Source of the DNA: Weissella confusa
GTDB taxonomy: Bacteria > Bacillota > Bacilli > Lactobacillales > Lactobacillaceae
DNA length: 64,000 nt
Assembly: GCA_041871065.1 (NCBI GenBank)
Contig: CP168942.1
Span: 1,396,501-1,460,500, forward strand
Reading direction: 5' to 3'
In this document: one piece after another, positions 55,648 to 64,000 of the stretch
How positions within the stretch are numbered: position 1 is the first letter of the stretch
How the letters are laid out: the number at the start of each line of letters is the position of its first letter
Translations under genes and position numbers: made by a program
Notes under the pieces: generated by a model
The model's input: the letters and a program-made list of their open reading frames with translations, nothing else
What the model was told of the DNA's origin: nothing
Database searches by the model: none

Positions 55648-56249
55648 CACTTATCCTCGCTTTCATAGATTTGATACGTCAACGTATTACTGCTGATACC
55701 ACGCACAGCTAACACGGCATTTGAATTATCAACGAATGTTACTTCATCAACACGCACGCCAGCTGCAACACCACTTCGAATTCGATCAATGATGTAGTTC
55801 TGTTCCCATTCGGTATTGGCCCATTGCAGCGGAATATTGCGGATTGCAATTGCTAATGGCTCACCGTCATCAACAGTTGTTCCATTCCACTTCCGCAACG
55901 GCTCAATCTCAATGCCCTTCTTAGGAATATTCAATGACCTTGCAATGATGTCCAACAGGCCATTCACCGTTGAGATACCGGAATTGATTGCCATTTTTGA
56001 ACGAATCATAATGCGATAGAAACTATCGTCAGCCTCACCGCGCAATTGATTGTATTGAGCACCGATTGCATCCAGCACTTCACCGTTGGCATTATCCAAC
56101 TCTCGAAAATCTTCAATCGTCGTAAACAAGTCTTGTAGCTGTTTAAATTGCCATTGCAACCATTCAGCGAACAACATTGTTTGACGACCATAGCGGCTAA
56201 TTGGCGCCGGTAGCATAGCTAGAAACTGCTCTTTAAAACTATTTGCCAT
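55647..56249 (-). CDS. Phage tail protein, YmfQ/DUF2313-type baseplate component
   Basis: The 200 residues are typical of the small baseplate component next to gpJ in PBSX- and Mu-like phages (FKEQFLAMLPAPISRYGRQTMLF ... VTFVDNSNAVLAVRG). Overlaps the gpJ gene by 11 nt. Structural; no enzymatic motif. Confidence 0.8.
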   Translation of the reverse strand: MANSFKEQFLAMLPAPISRYGRQTMLFAEWLQWQFKQLQDLFTTIEDFRELDNANGEVLDAIGAQYNQLRGEADDSFYRIMIRSKMAINSGISTVNGLLDIIARSLNIPKKGIEIEPLRKWNGTTVDDGEPLAIAIRNIPLQWANTEWEQNYIIDRIRSGVAAGVRVDEVTFVDNSNAVLAVRGISSNTLTYQIYESEDK

Positions 56250-57396
56250 TCTTGGTCACCACCAAACTATCAGCTGTCGTCGTCGCAATACTGAACTGCG
56301 TCAATGGAATATCGGTCATTGATTGGGAAGCTGCTTTCGTGCCAATCTTGACACTGGCTACAACAATTCCGTTCACATTGTCATAAATGTACTTGTACAA
56401 GTATGAGAAGCGAACAGTTCCACCCATTGGAACGCTGCCAAGATAGTCGTTCACAGCCTTCTTAACTTGATCAACACCGTCAATTTCGAAGTCGTTATTA
56501 GTCGTAACGTCAACAGTCACGAAAATCGTTTCCTTAGTAGCATAATCGAACGCGACTACATTACCGGAAAAGCCAGCAGCGTCAGTCATTGTCTCTGTAT
56601 GGCTGCCGACCATTAATATACCCGCCGAAACGGAATTGAACAGCGCATCTGCAATCTTCATTTCTTCACCACCATCAACATAGACGTGAATTGTCTTAGC
56701 TGGGTTGCCGTATGAATCGACTGCCATTGTATTGTTCGTAACAACTTGAACACTCTTAACCCCTGGAACTTCCATAACGGCGGAAATTACACCATTGACT
56801 GGGCTAGATGGCTTGGTATCATTGGCCAATCGAACACGATGCGCCAGTTCAGCATCCGTTTCGATATTTGCACCATTTTCCACGGCTTGTGGGTTAGTAA
56901 CAGTGAAAATATCAGACGTTGGTTCAACCTGAGAAGTGATTGCATTGGCCGGTACGTTGTATTGCGCCCCGGTTTCCATTGCATACGCCGTTCCAGCCCC
57001 TGTTCCTGACGCAGATAACAGTACATCAGAACCTAACTGGTAGATTTTTCCGTCAGTCGTTTTGAACATTTTCCCAGCCAGAATGACAAAACCAGGCGTA
57101 CCAGTAAACGACAAGTCAACAATTGCTTGCTCGGCTGGATTGCGATACAAGCCAAAGTTAGAAGCAATCTTATCCAACGAAACACCGGTTGCTGTGCTCA
57201 AATACTGACTGTTATAGACCTTTTCAGCAAGCTTATAAATCAAGTCCAAAAAGAACGCCATCAGACGGATTAAGACACCAGCGACAGAGTGCGCAGATGT
57301 GTCGGAATCAGAACCAAACAGCTCTTGCCACTTGGCAGTCAAATCAACAACGATTGTTTCGTATTGTGGCCGTGTGAAGCCATTACTATCCAACAT
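56239..57396 (-). CDS. Baseplate J-like protein (Mu gp47/PBSX XkdT family)
   Basis: The 385-residue protein carries the baseplate wedge N-terminus (PQYETIVVDLTAKWQELFGSD), the AHSVAGVLIRLMAF and SLDKIASNFGLYRNPAEQA region, and DAELAHRVRLANDTKPSS, all conserved in baseplate J proteins of contractile tails. Builds the baseplate wedge. Flanked by gp25-like (57386) and DUF2313-type genes. Confidence 0.92.
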   Translation of the reverse strand: MLDSNGFTRPQYETIVVDLTAKWQELFGSDSDTSAHSVAGVLIRLMAFFLDLIYKLAEKVYNSQYLSTATGVSLDKIASNFGLYRNPAEQAIVDLSFTGTPGFVILAGKMFKTTDGKIYQLGSDVLLSASGTGAGTAYAMETGAQYNVPANAITSQVEPTSDIFTVTNPQAVENGANIETDAELAHRVRLANDTKPSSPVNGVISAVMEVPGVKSVQVVTNNTMAVDSYGNPAKTIHVYVDGGEEMKIADALFNSVSAGILMVGSHTETMTDAAGFSGNVVAFDYATKETIFVTVDVTTNNDFEIDGVDQVKKAVNDYLGSVPMGGTVRFSYLYKYIYDNVNGIVVASVKIGTKAASQSMTDIPLTQFSIATTTADSLVVTKNGK

Positions 57397-57733
57397 CCAA
57401 AATCACCTCCGTAGTTTTTTGTTCACCATCAATAACTAAATCAAGTTTGATGTTTGCAACTCGCGCTGATAAATCAGCTGTAATTACTACATCGTTCACT
57501 GCATCAATTCGTGGCTCTTGTGTCAAAGCATCACGAATAGCCGTGACAGCATAGCGTTCATTGTATTGCTTACCAATCAAGTCACTGGTATCAAGCCCCA
57601 TTTCAGCGTCGCCAATGAATGAGCCTAAGCTTGTTTCCAAAATAATCCTGATTGATTGCATAACTTCTTGATCAGCATCAATTGCGTGTGCGAAGTTGAT
57701 ATCGCCATCTTCTGCTAACAAAATATCTCGCAT
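57386..57733 (-). CDS. Baseplate wedge protein, gp25/XkdS-like (DUF2634)
   Basis: The 115-residue protein begins MRDILLAEDGDINFAHAIDADQEV, with the acid-rich start and IRIILETSLGSF pattern of T4 gp25-like/DUF2634 proteins. Structural baseplate component. Overlaps both neighbours by 1-11 nt. Confidence 0.87.
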   Translation of the reverse strand: MRDILLAEDGDINFAHAIDADQEVMQSIRIILETSLGSFIGDAEMGLDTSDLIGKQYNERYAVTAIRDALTQEPRIDAVNDVVITADLSARVANIKLDLVIDGEQKTTEVILDVG

Positions 57734-58092
57734 TAGTACACCTCGATAATGAATGCATCATTAAGACTGTGCATTCTAGTATTTGACAACGGAAACTCAT
57801 CATTGCTGCCGTTGAAAGCGGCAATCGATCTGTCAATGAACAGTATCACGACCACGTCACCAACATGGACTTCATCACGCAACATTCGCCCAATATGCAC
57901 ACCAACAAGTGGTGCGCGGCTATTTCCGTCACTCTTCATAGCTAATGGCTGGACTTGAGCCTTTTTGCCGTCAGCATAGATACGGTCCACACGACCCAAC
58001 TGGGCGACATTGATATTAGCAGAAATATTGTCAGGCAAAATATGCGTGAAGAACTCCACGTCATTGTTGTTTTTCTTAGCTTTTTTAGCCAT
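57733..58092 (-). CDS. Phage spike/hub accessory protein (DUF2577-like)
   Basis: The 119-residue protein has a lysine-rich N-terminus (AKKAKKNN) and a beta-rich OB-like part (GRVDRIYADGKKAQVQPLA ... VHVGDVVVILFIDRSIAAF). Such short proteins between the hub (XkdQ) and gp25 in PBSX-like phages are OB-fold spike components. Assigned by fold impression and position. Confidence 0.7.
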   Translation of the reverse strand: MAKKAKKNNNDVEFFTHILPDNISANINVAQLGRVDRIYADGKKAQVQPLAMKSDGNSRAPLVGVHIGRMLRDEVHVGDVVVILFIDRSIAAFNGSNDEFPLSNTRMHSLNDAFIIEVY

Positions 58093-58955
58093 TACTTCAC
58101 CCCAATTTCAATTGATGTAGTCGGACTGGTTCCGTCAAATGCATGTTCACCACTTATCACAGTTCCCGTAATGTTAACGAACATACTTTGAATGTGGACA
58201 TACTCACCAGTAGTAATTCGATAATTTAACAGACTCTCTGCTGAATATTGGTAGCGACCCATTCCGTCATCATCTTCATCCTTAACCCAGTCTTCATCTC
58301 GTCGCTCCATTGTTGGTGACGAAATCAAACCAGAACCATTGTTTAACTCAGCAGTACCGGTGTTGTTGTCGTCGTACATGTAACGCAATGTCAATTGTCC
58401 ACGTCGATAGAACAAAGCTGAATGCGTGTCGCCAGCAATCTCTGCTAGTGCATCTAACGGTGAGCCGTCGACGGTATATCCTTCTGAATAGACATGATCC
58501 TCACGCATTGAAACTTTGTTCAGATTAATACCAGAAACACTGACAATCTTGTCAATTATTGTTGAAGCTGCCGTTCCTTCACCAAACGTCAATGATACGT
58601 CCGGTAGCTTGCGATAATCAGTTCCTTCTACGACTCGTAATGTGTACTTATGGTCACCGCCTTCTAGCGTTGGCACTGTCGTTTTATAGATAAATCCATC
58701 AAACAAAATACCGGTATCACCGCTATAACCGGCAATCACTTGTACTCGGTCACCTTCGTGAACACGATTAAAGCTAATTTGTGACATATTCCAAATGACG
58801 ATTTCACCGACGCTCTGGTCGTTGGTGTTATCAAATGGAATATTAAATTCAATGTCCATGCTGTCGTTTGATTTTCGGTGATGGTATATGAGTTGTCCGG
58901 AGTCAGTCCAGATACTCAATTGAATTTCAAAATTGTATTGCACTGCATCTGCCAT
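58092..58955 (-). CDS. Baseplate hub protein, XkdQ/gpD-like
   Basis: The 287-residue protein has hub domains (DIEFNIPFDN, GEIVIWNMSQISF, DRVQVIAGYSGDTGILFDGFIYKT, and a YKLRV-type strand), the pattern of gpD/XkdQ/gp27-type tube-plug proteins. Positioned between the baseplate plug gene and spike gene. Non-enzymatic. Confidence 0.85.
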   Translation of the reverse strand: MADAVQYNFEIQLSIWTDSGQLIYHHRKSNDSMDIEFNIPFDNTNDQSVGEIVIWNMSQISFNRVHEGDRVQVIAGYSGDTGILFDGFIYKTTVPTLEGGDHKYTLRVVEGTDYRKLPDVSLTFGEGTAASTIIDKIVSVSGINLNKVSMREDHVYSEGYTVDGSPLDALAEIAGDTHSALFYRRGQLTLRYMYDDNNTGTAELNNGSGLISSPTMERRDEDWVKDEDDDGMGRYQYSAESLLNYRITTGEYVHIQSMFVNITGTVISGEHAFDGTSPTTSIEIGVK

Positions 58956-59296
58956 TACATCAGCTCCCCATCATCTTCTAAAGTCATCAGATACAGAAAA
59001 ACGGTCTTTCCGAAATTATCCGGAGAGACCGTTGTTTCTTTCTGTGATTCATCAAACGGCATGATATCGACTGCCGGTATTGCTGGGTTAGTATAGTCAG
59101 CCCACAAGCGACGCCCATAAACTAACTTCTCGCCCAAAACAATTGGCACCATTGAATTGTCATACAAATCGACTGTGTAGAATTCACCATAATCATTGTA
59201 ATTAAATTGTAGATAGACGTTGACACCACCTAATTCGATTTCAAAAATCTCAGGCAGCTGTGCAACGTTTACGTCAATATATGCTCGTAATGCCAT
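58955..59296 (-). CDS. Phage baseplate plug-like protein (DUF6983 type)
   Basis: The 113-residue protein from the ATG at 59296 (MALRAYIDVNVAQLPEIFEIELGG), chosen because its ribosome binding site AAGGGTGAAGTA and its overlap with the upstream stop (TAATG) support it. A predicted beta-sandwich (YLQFNYNDYGEFYTVDLYD ... GEKLVYGRRLW) is typical of the baseplate plug family. Structural. Confidence 0.78.
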   Translation of the reverse strand: MALRAYIDVNVAQLPEIFEIELGGVNVYLQFNYNDYGEFYTVDLYDNSMVPIVLGEKLVYGRRLWADYTNPAIPAVDIMPFDESQKETTVSPDNFGKTVFLYLMTLEDDGELM

Positions 59297-59856
59297 TACT
59301 TCACCCTTGCCCTTGCTCCAATTGGGATGAAACGGTCGGGCCAACCATTCCAAGCTCTTAGCTGATCAATAGACGTACCATATTGAACCCACCAGCCCCA
59401 ATAAGTATTACCAGCAACAACCGTAACGTACACACCAGGCGGTGGCGTTGCTTGCTTCTTACCGGCATTAACATTCTTATTCCAGGTAACCTTAACCGTT
59501 CTGACCCAAGTCAAGTCTACAGAAAACTTGATAGCGTTCTGATATCCACCATCTTCGTAGTCTTTGGTCAGATTACTCATCAGCATACTGTTATGCCGAA
59601 TAGCACCAGAATAGCTGAGCAACGTACCGTTCTGCGACCAATCAAGCAACTGTTGATAATTCGCATCAATGTCTGACTGATTATTACCAGTTATCCACCC
59701 ACTGAACCTGAAGTTCTTGCTCTGCATCTGTGAATGGTCAGTGATCGGCGAACCATCTTCGACCGGATGTGTTGCGACATCAATATTCACGTCTTCGTGC
59801 TCTGTTAATGAAAACACGTCAACAGAATGACCATTACTGTCATTGAATTTGGCCAT
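59296..59856 (-). CDS. Phage tail protein with C-terminal LysM-like domain (XkdP/gp53-like)
   Basis: The 186-residue protein has an N-terminal beta domain (AKFNDSNGHSVDVFSL ... SKNFRFSGWITGNNQ) and a C-terminal LysM-like part (YVTVVAGNTYWGWWVQYGTSIDQLRAWNGW), matching XkdP of PBSX and gp53-type proteins. Joins tail tube and baseplate. Upstream of the plug gene, downstream of the tape measure. Confidence 0.85.
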   Translation of the reverse strand: MAKFNDSNGHSVDVFSLTEHEDVNIDVATHPVEDGSPITDHSQMQSKNFRFSGWITGNNQSDIDANYQQLLDWSQNGTLLSYSGAIRHNSMLMSNLTKDYEDGGYQNAIKFSVDLTWVRTVKVTWNKNVNAGKKQATPPPGVYVTVVAGNTYWGWWVQYGTSIDQLRAWNGWPDRFIPIGARARVK

Positions 59857-59868
59857 CTAAGCACCTCC

Positions 59869-62800
59869 TTAAATATTCGCCTGTGGCATGATTGCAATAA
59901 ACTTTTCACCAATTGTATTGGCAATCGCATTAGCGTCAGCAGCACTCGCGTTTCCTTGAATGGTAACGTTAATTTGAATAGTCGGGTTGCTACTGCTCTT
60001 TTGTGGCGCAAACGCATTCTTAGCACCATCAGTACCATTGGCATATCGTGGGAACAGCTTCTTAGTCGAATTACCATCTAGGACTTGCGTACCAGCTGGC
60101 AAAACCGTGTTCAAATTGCGCTGGTTTGGGAATAAGCCCATCAAACCGTTTGGCAACATGAACGCTTCACGCCAGTTTGAACCGCCAGCGTCATTGACAA
60201 GCGCCATACCACCACGGTGTCCGCCGGCAGTAGTTCCATTTGCATAATGTGGGACAAAGGCTTGTGAGAACGCACGCTTAGCCCCTGGAGTACCAGTTGC
60301 CAGCTTGTTAGCACCCTTACCCTTGACGTTAGCTGTAATGGTAACAGTCTTAGACTTCAAAGAATTAATTGCCGATTGAAGCGTTTTGACCTTTGAAGCA
60401 GCAGAAGCAGCAGCCGTACCAATCTTAGCCAATGATGATGAAATAGCTGACGCCTTTGAAGACGCCGTTGATACCATCCTGCTCATTTGACTAGAGAATG
60501 AAGAAGCGGCCTTTGAGATACCTGACTTAATCGTTGAACTCCACTTGCTTGCACCTGACTTAATCGTGCTGTTTACACGGTTCATTCCAGACTTGGCTTG
60601 TGAATTCAGAGAATTAAATCCTGACTCAGCACCCTTGAACTTAAAGGCATTCTTTCCTGAATTTTGAATCTTCCTAGATCCAGACTTCACGGTTGAATTT
60701 ACCTTGTTCATGCCAGACTTTGCTTGTGAGTTAAGCTTATTAAAGCCTGACGCAGAACTCTTAAACTTGAACATATTCTTGCCAGAGTTCTGGATTTTCT
60801 TAGAACCGGACTTGATGGTCTTGTTGACCTTGTTAGTTCCAGACTTGGCATCAGAATTCAATTTGTTGAAACCTGACTTACTCGTCTTGAACTTGAAAGC
60901 ATTCTTACCCGAGTTCTGAATCTTCTTTGAGCCGGACTTAACTGTCTTGTTGGCCTTATTCATGCCCGACTTCGCCGTCGAATTCACTTTATCAAGTGAC
61001 TTCTTGGCATTCTTGTCCGCCTTAGAATTCTTACCAACACCGTCCAATGCCTTATTGAATGCCTTTGATTGTTTCTTCAAGTCATTTGTAGACTTCTTAG
61101 CAGCCCTGCTTGAAGCCTTTGAACCGTTGGAAGACTTCTTTTTAGCACTGTTTGACTTCTTTGAAGCCTTTTCAGTCTGTGCAGCAACCTTAGCCATTTG
61201 GCGCTGGTGCTTTTGGGCTGCCTTGTAATTGGCGTCCATGTCCTTTTGAGCCTTGCTCTTACCGCTTGACTTCTTAGTCTTCGAAACGTTTTGATTTCGC
61301 CAATTATCCTTGTCCAGCTTGACGTTTTTCTTGCGTGCATCCTTCCAACGCTTGTCGTTTAACTTCTTAGTTTCACGGCCAGTTGCGTCTTCGTCACCCT
61401 TCTTAATGCCATTTTGCTTATTAAGTTGAGCTTGATACTTGCGAATACCGTCGGCGTCACCGTTTTCGATTGCTTCTTGCATTCGCATTGCTGAAAGTTG
61501 CTTTGACTTGGACTTCGACTTGCTGCCCTTAGAGATTTGTGAGTACAACTCATTGGCATTCATCTTGTCATAGCCGTATTGCTGCATATTTGAAGCAAAA
61601 TCTTGCTTCTCCTTCGTAGCTTGGGCAGCTGCTTGAGCTTTAGCAATCGCACTAGCCTTCTTTTGGGCTTTGGTTGCCTTTGACTCCGGCTCCTTAGTTC
61701 CACCGAACATAGAACCAATCCATGATCCAGCCTTACCACCAAGCCAGCCACCAGCCATTGAACCACCAATCGTACCAAGAGGGCCTAAGAATGAACCCAA
61801 TGCTCCACCAACAGTTGCACCGACACCAGTTCCAACACCTTGACCAACACCCTTGTGACGGGCTAACGATCCGGCCTTTGTGCTTGCCATTGTTGTCATA
61901 ACATCAACGCCAGCAAACAAACCGTTCATCAAAGGCATACCCTTGCCTAAGAACTTACCAACTGATGAAAGCCCTTTGGCTGCTGTTGCTAGTGCCCCGC
62001 CAAACTTCGTAGCCTGTACTGCGGTTCCTGCTGAACCGATACCAGATAGCAACTTTCCAGCTGTTGACTTAAAGAAACCTGTATTACGAGCTAATCGTCC
62101 GGCCTCACCAGCTGCGGTCAATCCTTGTAGTGATGCGCCCTTTGCGCTCAAGCGAGAAAACAGCCCGCCAGCCGCTTTTGCTTCAGCTTGAGCTGCCAAG
62201 CGTTCTGAACGTGTATTAAATTGTCCAGCACCGTTTGCTGAGGCACCGCCTACGCCACCAGCACCATTCATTCCACTGGTACCAGTAAACCGACCAACAG
62301 CACTGCTAAACACGCTCGTAGCCTTGCTAAATACGCTATCGCTAGAACTGCGTGCCTTTGATAATCCAGGAATTATGCTAGAAAGGCCCTTGATACTATC
62401 ACCAATCAGCCCCGCCCCACCTTTGAGCACCTTAAACGCAGCACCCGCTGTTAGCGCAACACCTACAAAGCGACCAACTGTGCTGATCACATCAGAAAGT
62501 TTTTTCTGCGAACCTTCAGGAAGCATTTTGCCAATGCTTGACCCAACGCTCTTAATGCCATCAATACCCTTTTTGATTACCGCAAAGGTATCTTTGACAC
62601 CGCCCCAAGCACCGCCGCTAAACGTTTTGACGTAAGGCGCAATAATTCTGGCACCTTCACCAATTCCATTAGCTACGCCAACCAGCGAATCCGTTATGCG
62701 CTTTGAATTAGACTTCAGCTTATCAATATCCGTGAAACTACCTGAAAGTTTTCCTAGGATATTCTTGAATGCGCCACCCTTAGCAATACCGTCAGAGAAA

Positions 62801-63951
62801 CCTTGCATGATTTCAGACAGCATGTAGCCACCAGCAGCCTTACCAGAACGCAAGACACCAGGTAGCGTTGAATTGAAGCGTTCTGACGCCTTAGAGATAC
62901 CACCAGAATTACCATATCGATCAATTCCACGGTATGCGGTTTGCGCAGATACAGCGCCCCAATCATAGCCCGTACCAGTTTTGTTCAAACCAAGCTCATG
63001 ACCAGTTTCACGCTTGTACTCTTTACGAATAGCACGGGTAATTTTACCGTCGACCAGGTTCAATGACTTGGCAATTGCCCCGTTCATCTTACCCATATCA
63101 CCGGTATTACCGATAGCCGTCTTAAGCATTTCCATTTCACGTTGGTTAAGCGCATTGGCGTCTTGGATGTTGAACACACCTTTCAACAACTTTTGCGTCT
63201 TGCCAACACTTCCAGAATACTCACCGGCATCTGAAGAATAGATTTGCTTTGCGAAACCATTAGCCTCTGTGTAGTCATTACCAGCGAGAATTGCTGTTCG
63301 CATTGTGGCATCACTTGCACGCTTAGCCTGCACGGTCAGTTCAGAACCTTTCACATTCTTGTGTGCGTCTTGGATAGAAGTCGCCCACATAGCTTGGCCT
63401 GATTGACGTTCTTTCAACGTTTCCCAACCAGTGTTGACCATGCCCTTAACACCATCAGCAAGCCCCATAACGGCAGTTGCGCCCAACATACCAACTGAGA
63501 ACATGGCAGTTGCTTCTTTGAATGAGTCTTTCAGCTTTTGACCGGTTTTACTCATTTCGGCAGCCTGTTTCTGTGCAGCTTGTGCGCCACTCGAAGCAGA
63601 CTGTTTTTGCGCATTGGCTGCGCTTTTAGCAGCCGATTCAAGTTTCTTGTATGACTCGGTTGCCCGATTAATGTCATCAATCTGCCCCTTGAATTGGTTA
63701 CCACCAGAAGTCGACGTCTTCATTGCCGCTTCTGTTTTTTCACTCATAGCGCGCAACTTCTCTAATGAATCAGTTGCACGCTTAGCACCATCTGAATAAC
63801 CGTTGAATGAGTTACCAGACACCTTGCCAGAAAAGCCAGACAAACCTTGAGCAGCTTCTTTCAGCTCTCGTATGGCAGCACTGGCTTTCTTCAAGTCATC
63901 AATACCAGAGACGTTCATCTCCGTCTTGATTGTTGTTGAATATTCACCCAT
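59869..63951 (-). CDS. Phage tape measure protein
   Basis: The 1,360-residue, helical, alanine/lysine-rich protein fixes tail length. Coiled coils dominate the first 200 residues; a glycine-zipper hydrophobic stretch (about 705-765, GVGATVGGALGSFLGPLG and following) suggests membrane passage during DNA injection. A lysine-rich part (about 890-1,110) contains four copies of the unit KSGxxKIQNSGKNxFKFKxxxSGFNxLNSxAKSGMNKVN. No lytic domain recognised. Predicted tail length follows from the size (about 1.5 A per residue in the family, so roughly 200 nm). Confidence 0.93.
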   Translation of the reverse strand: MGEYSTTIKTEMNVSGIDDLKKASAAIRELKEAAQGLSGFSGKVSGNSFNGYSDGAKRATDSLEKLRAMSEKTEAAMKTSTSGGNQFKGQIDDINRATESYKKLESAAKSAANAQKQSASSGAQAAQKQAAEMSKTGQKLKDSFKEATAMFSVGMLGATAVMGLADGVKGMVNTGWETLKERQSGQAMWATSIQDAHKNVKGSELTVQAKRASDATMRTAILAGNDYTEANGFAKQIYSSDAGEYSGSVGKTQKLLKGVFNIQDANALNQREMEMLKTAIGNTGDMGKMNGAIAKSLNLVDGKITRAIRKEYKRETGHELGLNKTGTGYDWGAVSAQTAYRGIDRYGNSGGISKASERFNSTLPGVLRSGKAAGGYMLSEIMQGFSDGIAKGGAFKNILGKLSGSFTDIDKLKSNSKRITDSLVGVANGIGEGARIIAPYVKTFSGGAWGGVKDTFAVIKKGIDGIKSVGSSIGKMLPEGSQKKLSDVISTVGRFVGVALTAGAAFKVLKGGAGLIGDSIKGLSSIIPGLSKARSSSDSVFSKATSVFSSAVGRFTGTSGMNGAGGVGGASANGAGQFNTRSERLAAQAEAKAAGGLFSRLSAKGASLQGLTAAGEAGRLARNTGFFKSTAGKLLSGIGSAGTAVQATKFGGALATAAKGLSSVGKFLGKGMPLMNGLFAGVDVMTTMASTKAGSLARHKGVGQGVGTGVGATVGGALGSFLGPLGTIGGSMAGGWLGGKAGSWIGSMFGGTKEPESKATKAQKKASAIAKAQAAAQATKEKQDFASNMQQYGYDKMNANELYSQISKGSKSKSKSKQLSAMRMQEAIENGDADGIRKYQAQLNKQNGIKKGDEDATGRETKKLNDKRWKDARKKNVKLDKDNWRNQNVSKTKKSSGKSKAQKDMDANYKAAQKHQRQMAKVAAQTEKASKKSNSAKKKSSNGSKASSRAAKKSTNDLKKQSKAFNKALDGVGKNSKADKNAKKSLDKVNSTAKSGMNKANKTVKSGSKKIQNSGKNAFKFKTSKSGFNKLNSDAKSGTNKVNKTIKSGSKKIQNSGKNMFKFKSSASGFNKLNSQAKSGMNKVNSTVKSGSRKIQNSGKNAFKFKGAESGFNSLNSQAKSGMNRVNSTIKSGASKWSSTIKSGISKAASSFSSQMSRMVSTASSKASAISSSLAKIGTAAASAASKVKTLQSAINSLKSKTVTITANVKGKGANKLATGTPGAKRAFSQAFVPHYANGTTAGGHRGGMALVNDAGGSNWREAFMLPNGLMGLFPNQRNLNTVLPAGTQVLDGNSTKKLFPRYANGTDGAKNAFAPQKSSSNPTIQINVTIQGNASAADANAIANTIGEKFIAIMPQANI
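60545..60960 (-). repeat. In-frame repeats in the tape measure gene
   Basis: Four approximately 117-bp units encode the KSGxxKIQNSGKNxFKFK...KSGMNKVN block. Copy number should directly change tail length. Confidence 0.8.
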
Positions 63952-64000
63952 TACTCTTCACCACCCAAACCAAAAGGACCGCTCACATAAGCTTGTTTCT
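63951..64000 (-). CDS. C-terminal end of a phage gene (cut by window edge)
   Basis: Only the last 15 codons are seen (KQAYVSGPFGLGGEE-stop). The stop overlaps the tape measure start (TAATG). In tails of this type the position fits the tail assembly chaperone (XkdN/gpG region), but the piece is too short to tell. Confidence 0.6.
   Translation of the reverse strand, partial: KQAYVSGPFGLGGEE

Overview
The window looks like a chromosome segment of a heterofermentative lactic acid bacterium, most likely Weissella or a close relative in the Lactobacillaceae. This is inferred from gene content (CcpA/PepQ divergon, HMG-CoA synthase, nucleoside deoxyribosyltransferase, MecA, Spx, CoiA, a WxL surface-protein locus), moderate GC and Bacillota-type ribosome binding sites. 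I could not run a database search, so the genus is not proven.

Layout. 0-3 kb: a housekeeping operon on the minus strand (rpsU - yqeY - phoH - ybeY - dgkA - era, era cut by the window edge). 3-6.2 kb: a YitT-type membrane protein and a repeat-rich surface protein whose membrane anchor lies behind an in-frame stop. 6.4-9.9 kb: hisS-aspS under a T-box riboswitch whose candidate specifier reads GACAC, overlapping Asp and His codons. 9.9-14.6 kb: a small unknown protein, a peptidoglycan amidase, a nucleoside deoxyribosyltransferase, mvaS and coaBC. 14.7-27.6 kb: a surface locus with a giant helical-repeat adhesin (about 2,600 residues, broken by two compensating single-base frameshifts), three WxL-system genes and an Mga-like regulator. 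27.8-28.3 kb: three tandem tRNA-Glu genes and one tRNA-Ser. 28.3-39.8 kb: another surface protein, an MFS transporter, two small proteins, pepQ/ccpA with a cre site, YtxH and DUF948 stress-type proteins, an aquaglyceroporin, pepF and coiA. 39.9-45.1 kb: a beta-glucoside PTS operon (two GH1 6-phospho-beta-glucosidases, IIB, IIA, IIC) behind a perfect palindromic cre site. 45.4-46.04 kb: a GC-rich, protein-free stretch that folds by eye into a very large structured RNA. 46-50.1 kb: mecA, spx, xpaC-telA and psiE. 50.1-64 kb: the right-hand modules of a contractile-tailed (PBSX/Mu-like) prophage read from lysis back to tape measure, with an oppositely oriented cargo-type gene at its edge.

The most unusual item is the structured RNA at 45.4-46.0 kb. 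It has a candidate 8-bp closing helix that encloses 581 nt, an 11-bp long-range helix, a 14-bp helix, and a 28-bp helix whose only imperfection is a G-U pair, which points to the plus strand. Its size and ornate folding recall the ROOL/GOLLD/OLE classes of large bacterial RNAs, but I cannot assign it to any of them from sequence alone.

How the genes work together: CcpA (33.7 kb) probably represses its own gene and the beta-glucoside operon through the cre sites seen here. The Mga-like regulator probably governs the WxL and adhesin genes beside it. MecA and Spx belong to the ClpCP/ClpXP stress-proteolysis circuit. The phage block encodes a myovirus-type baseplate, tail fibre, holin and a GH25 endolysin with a signal peptide.
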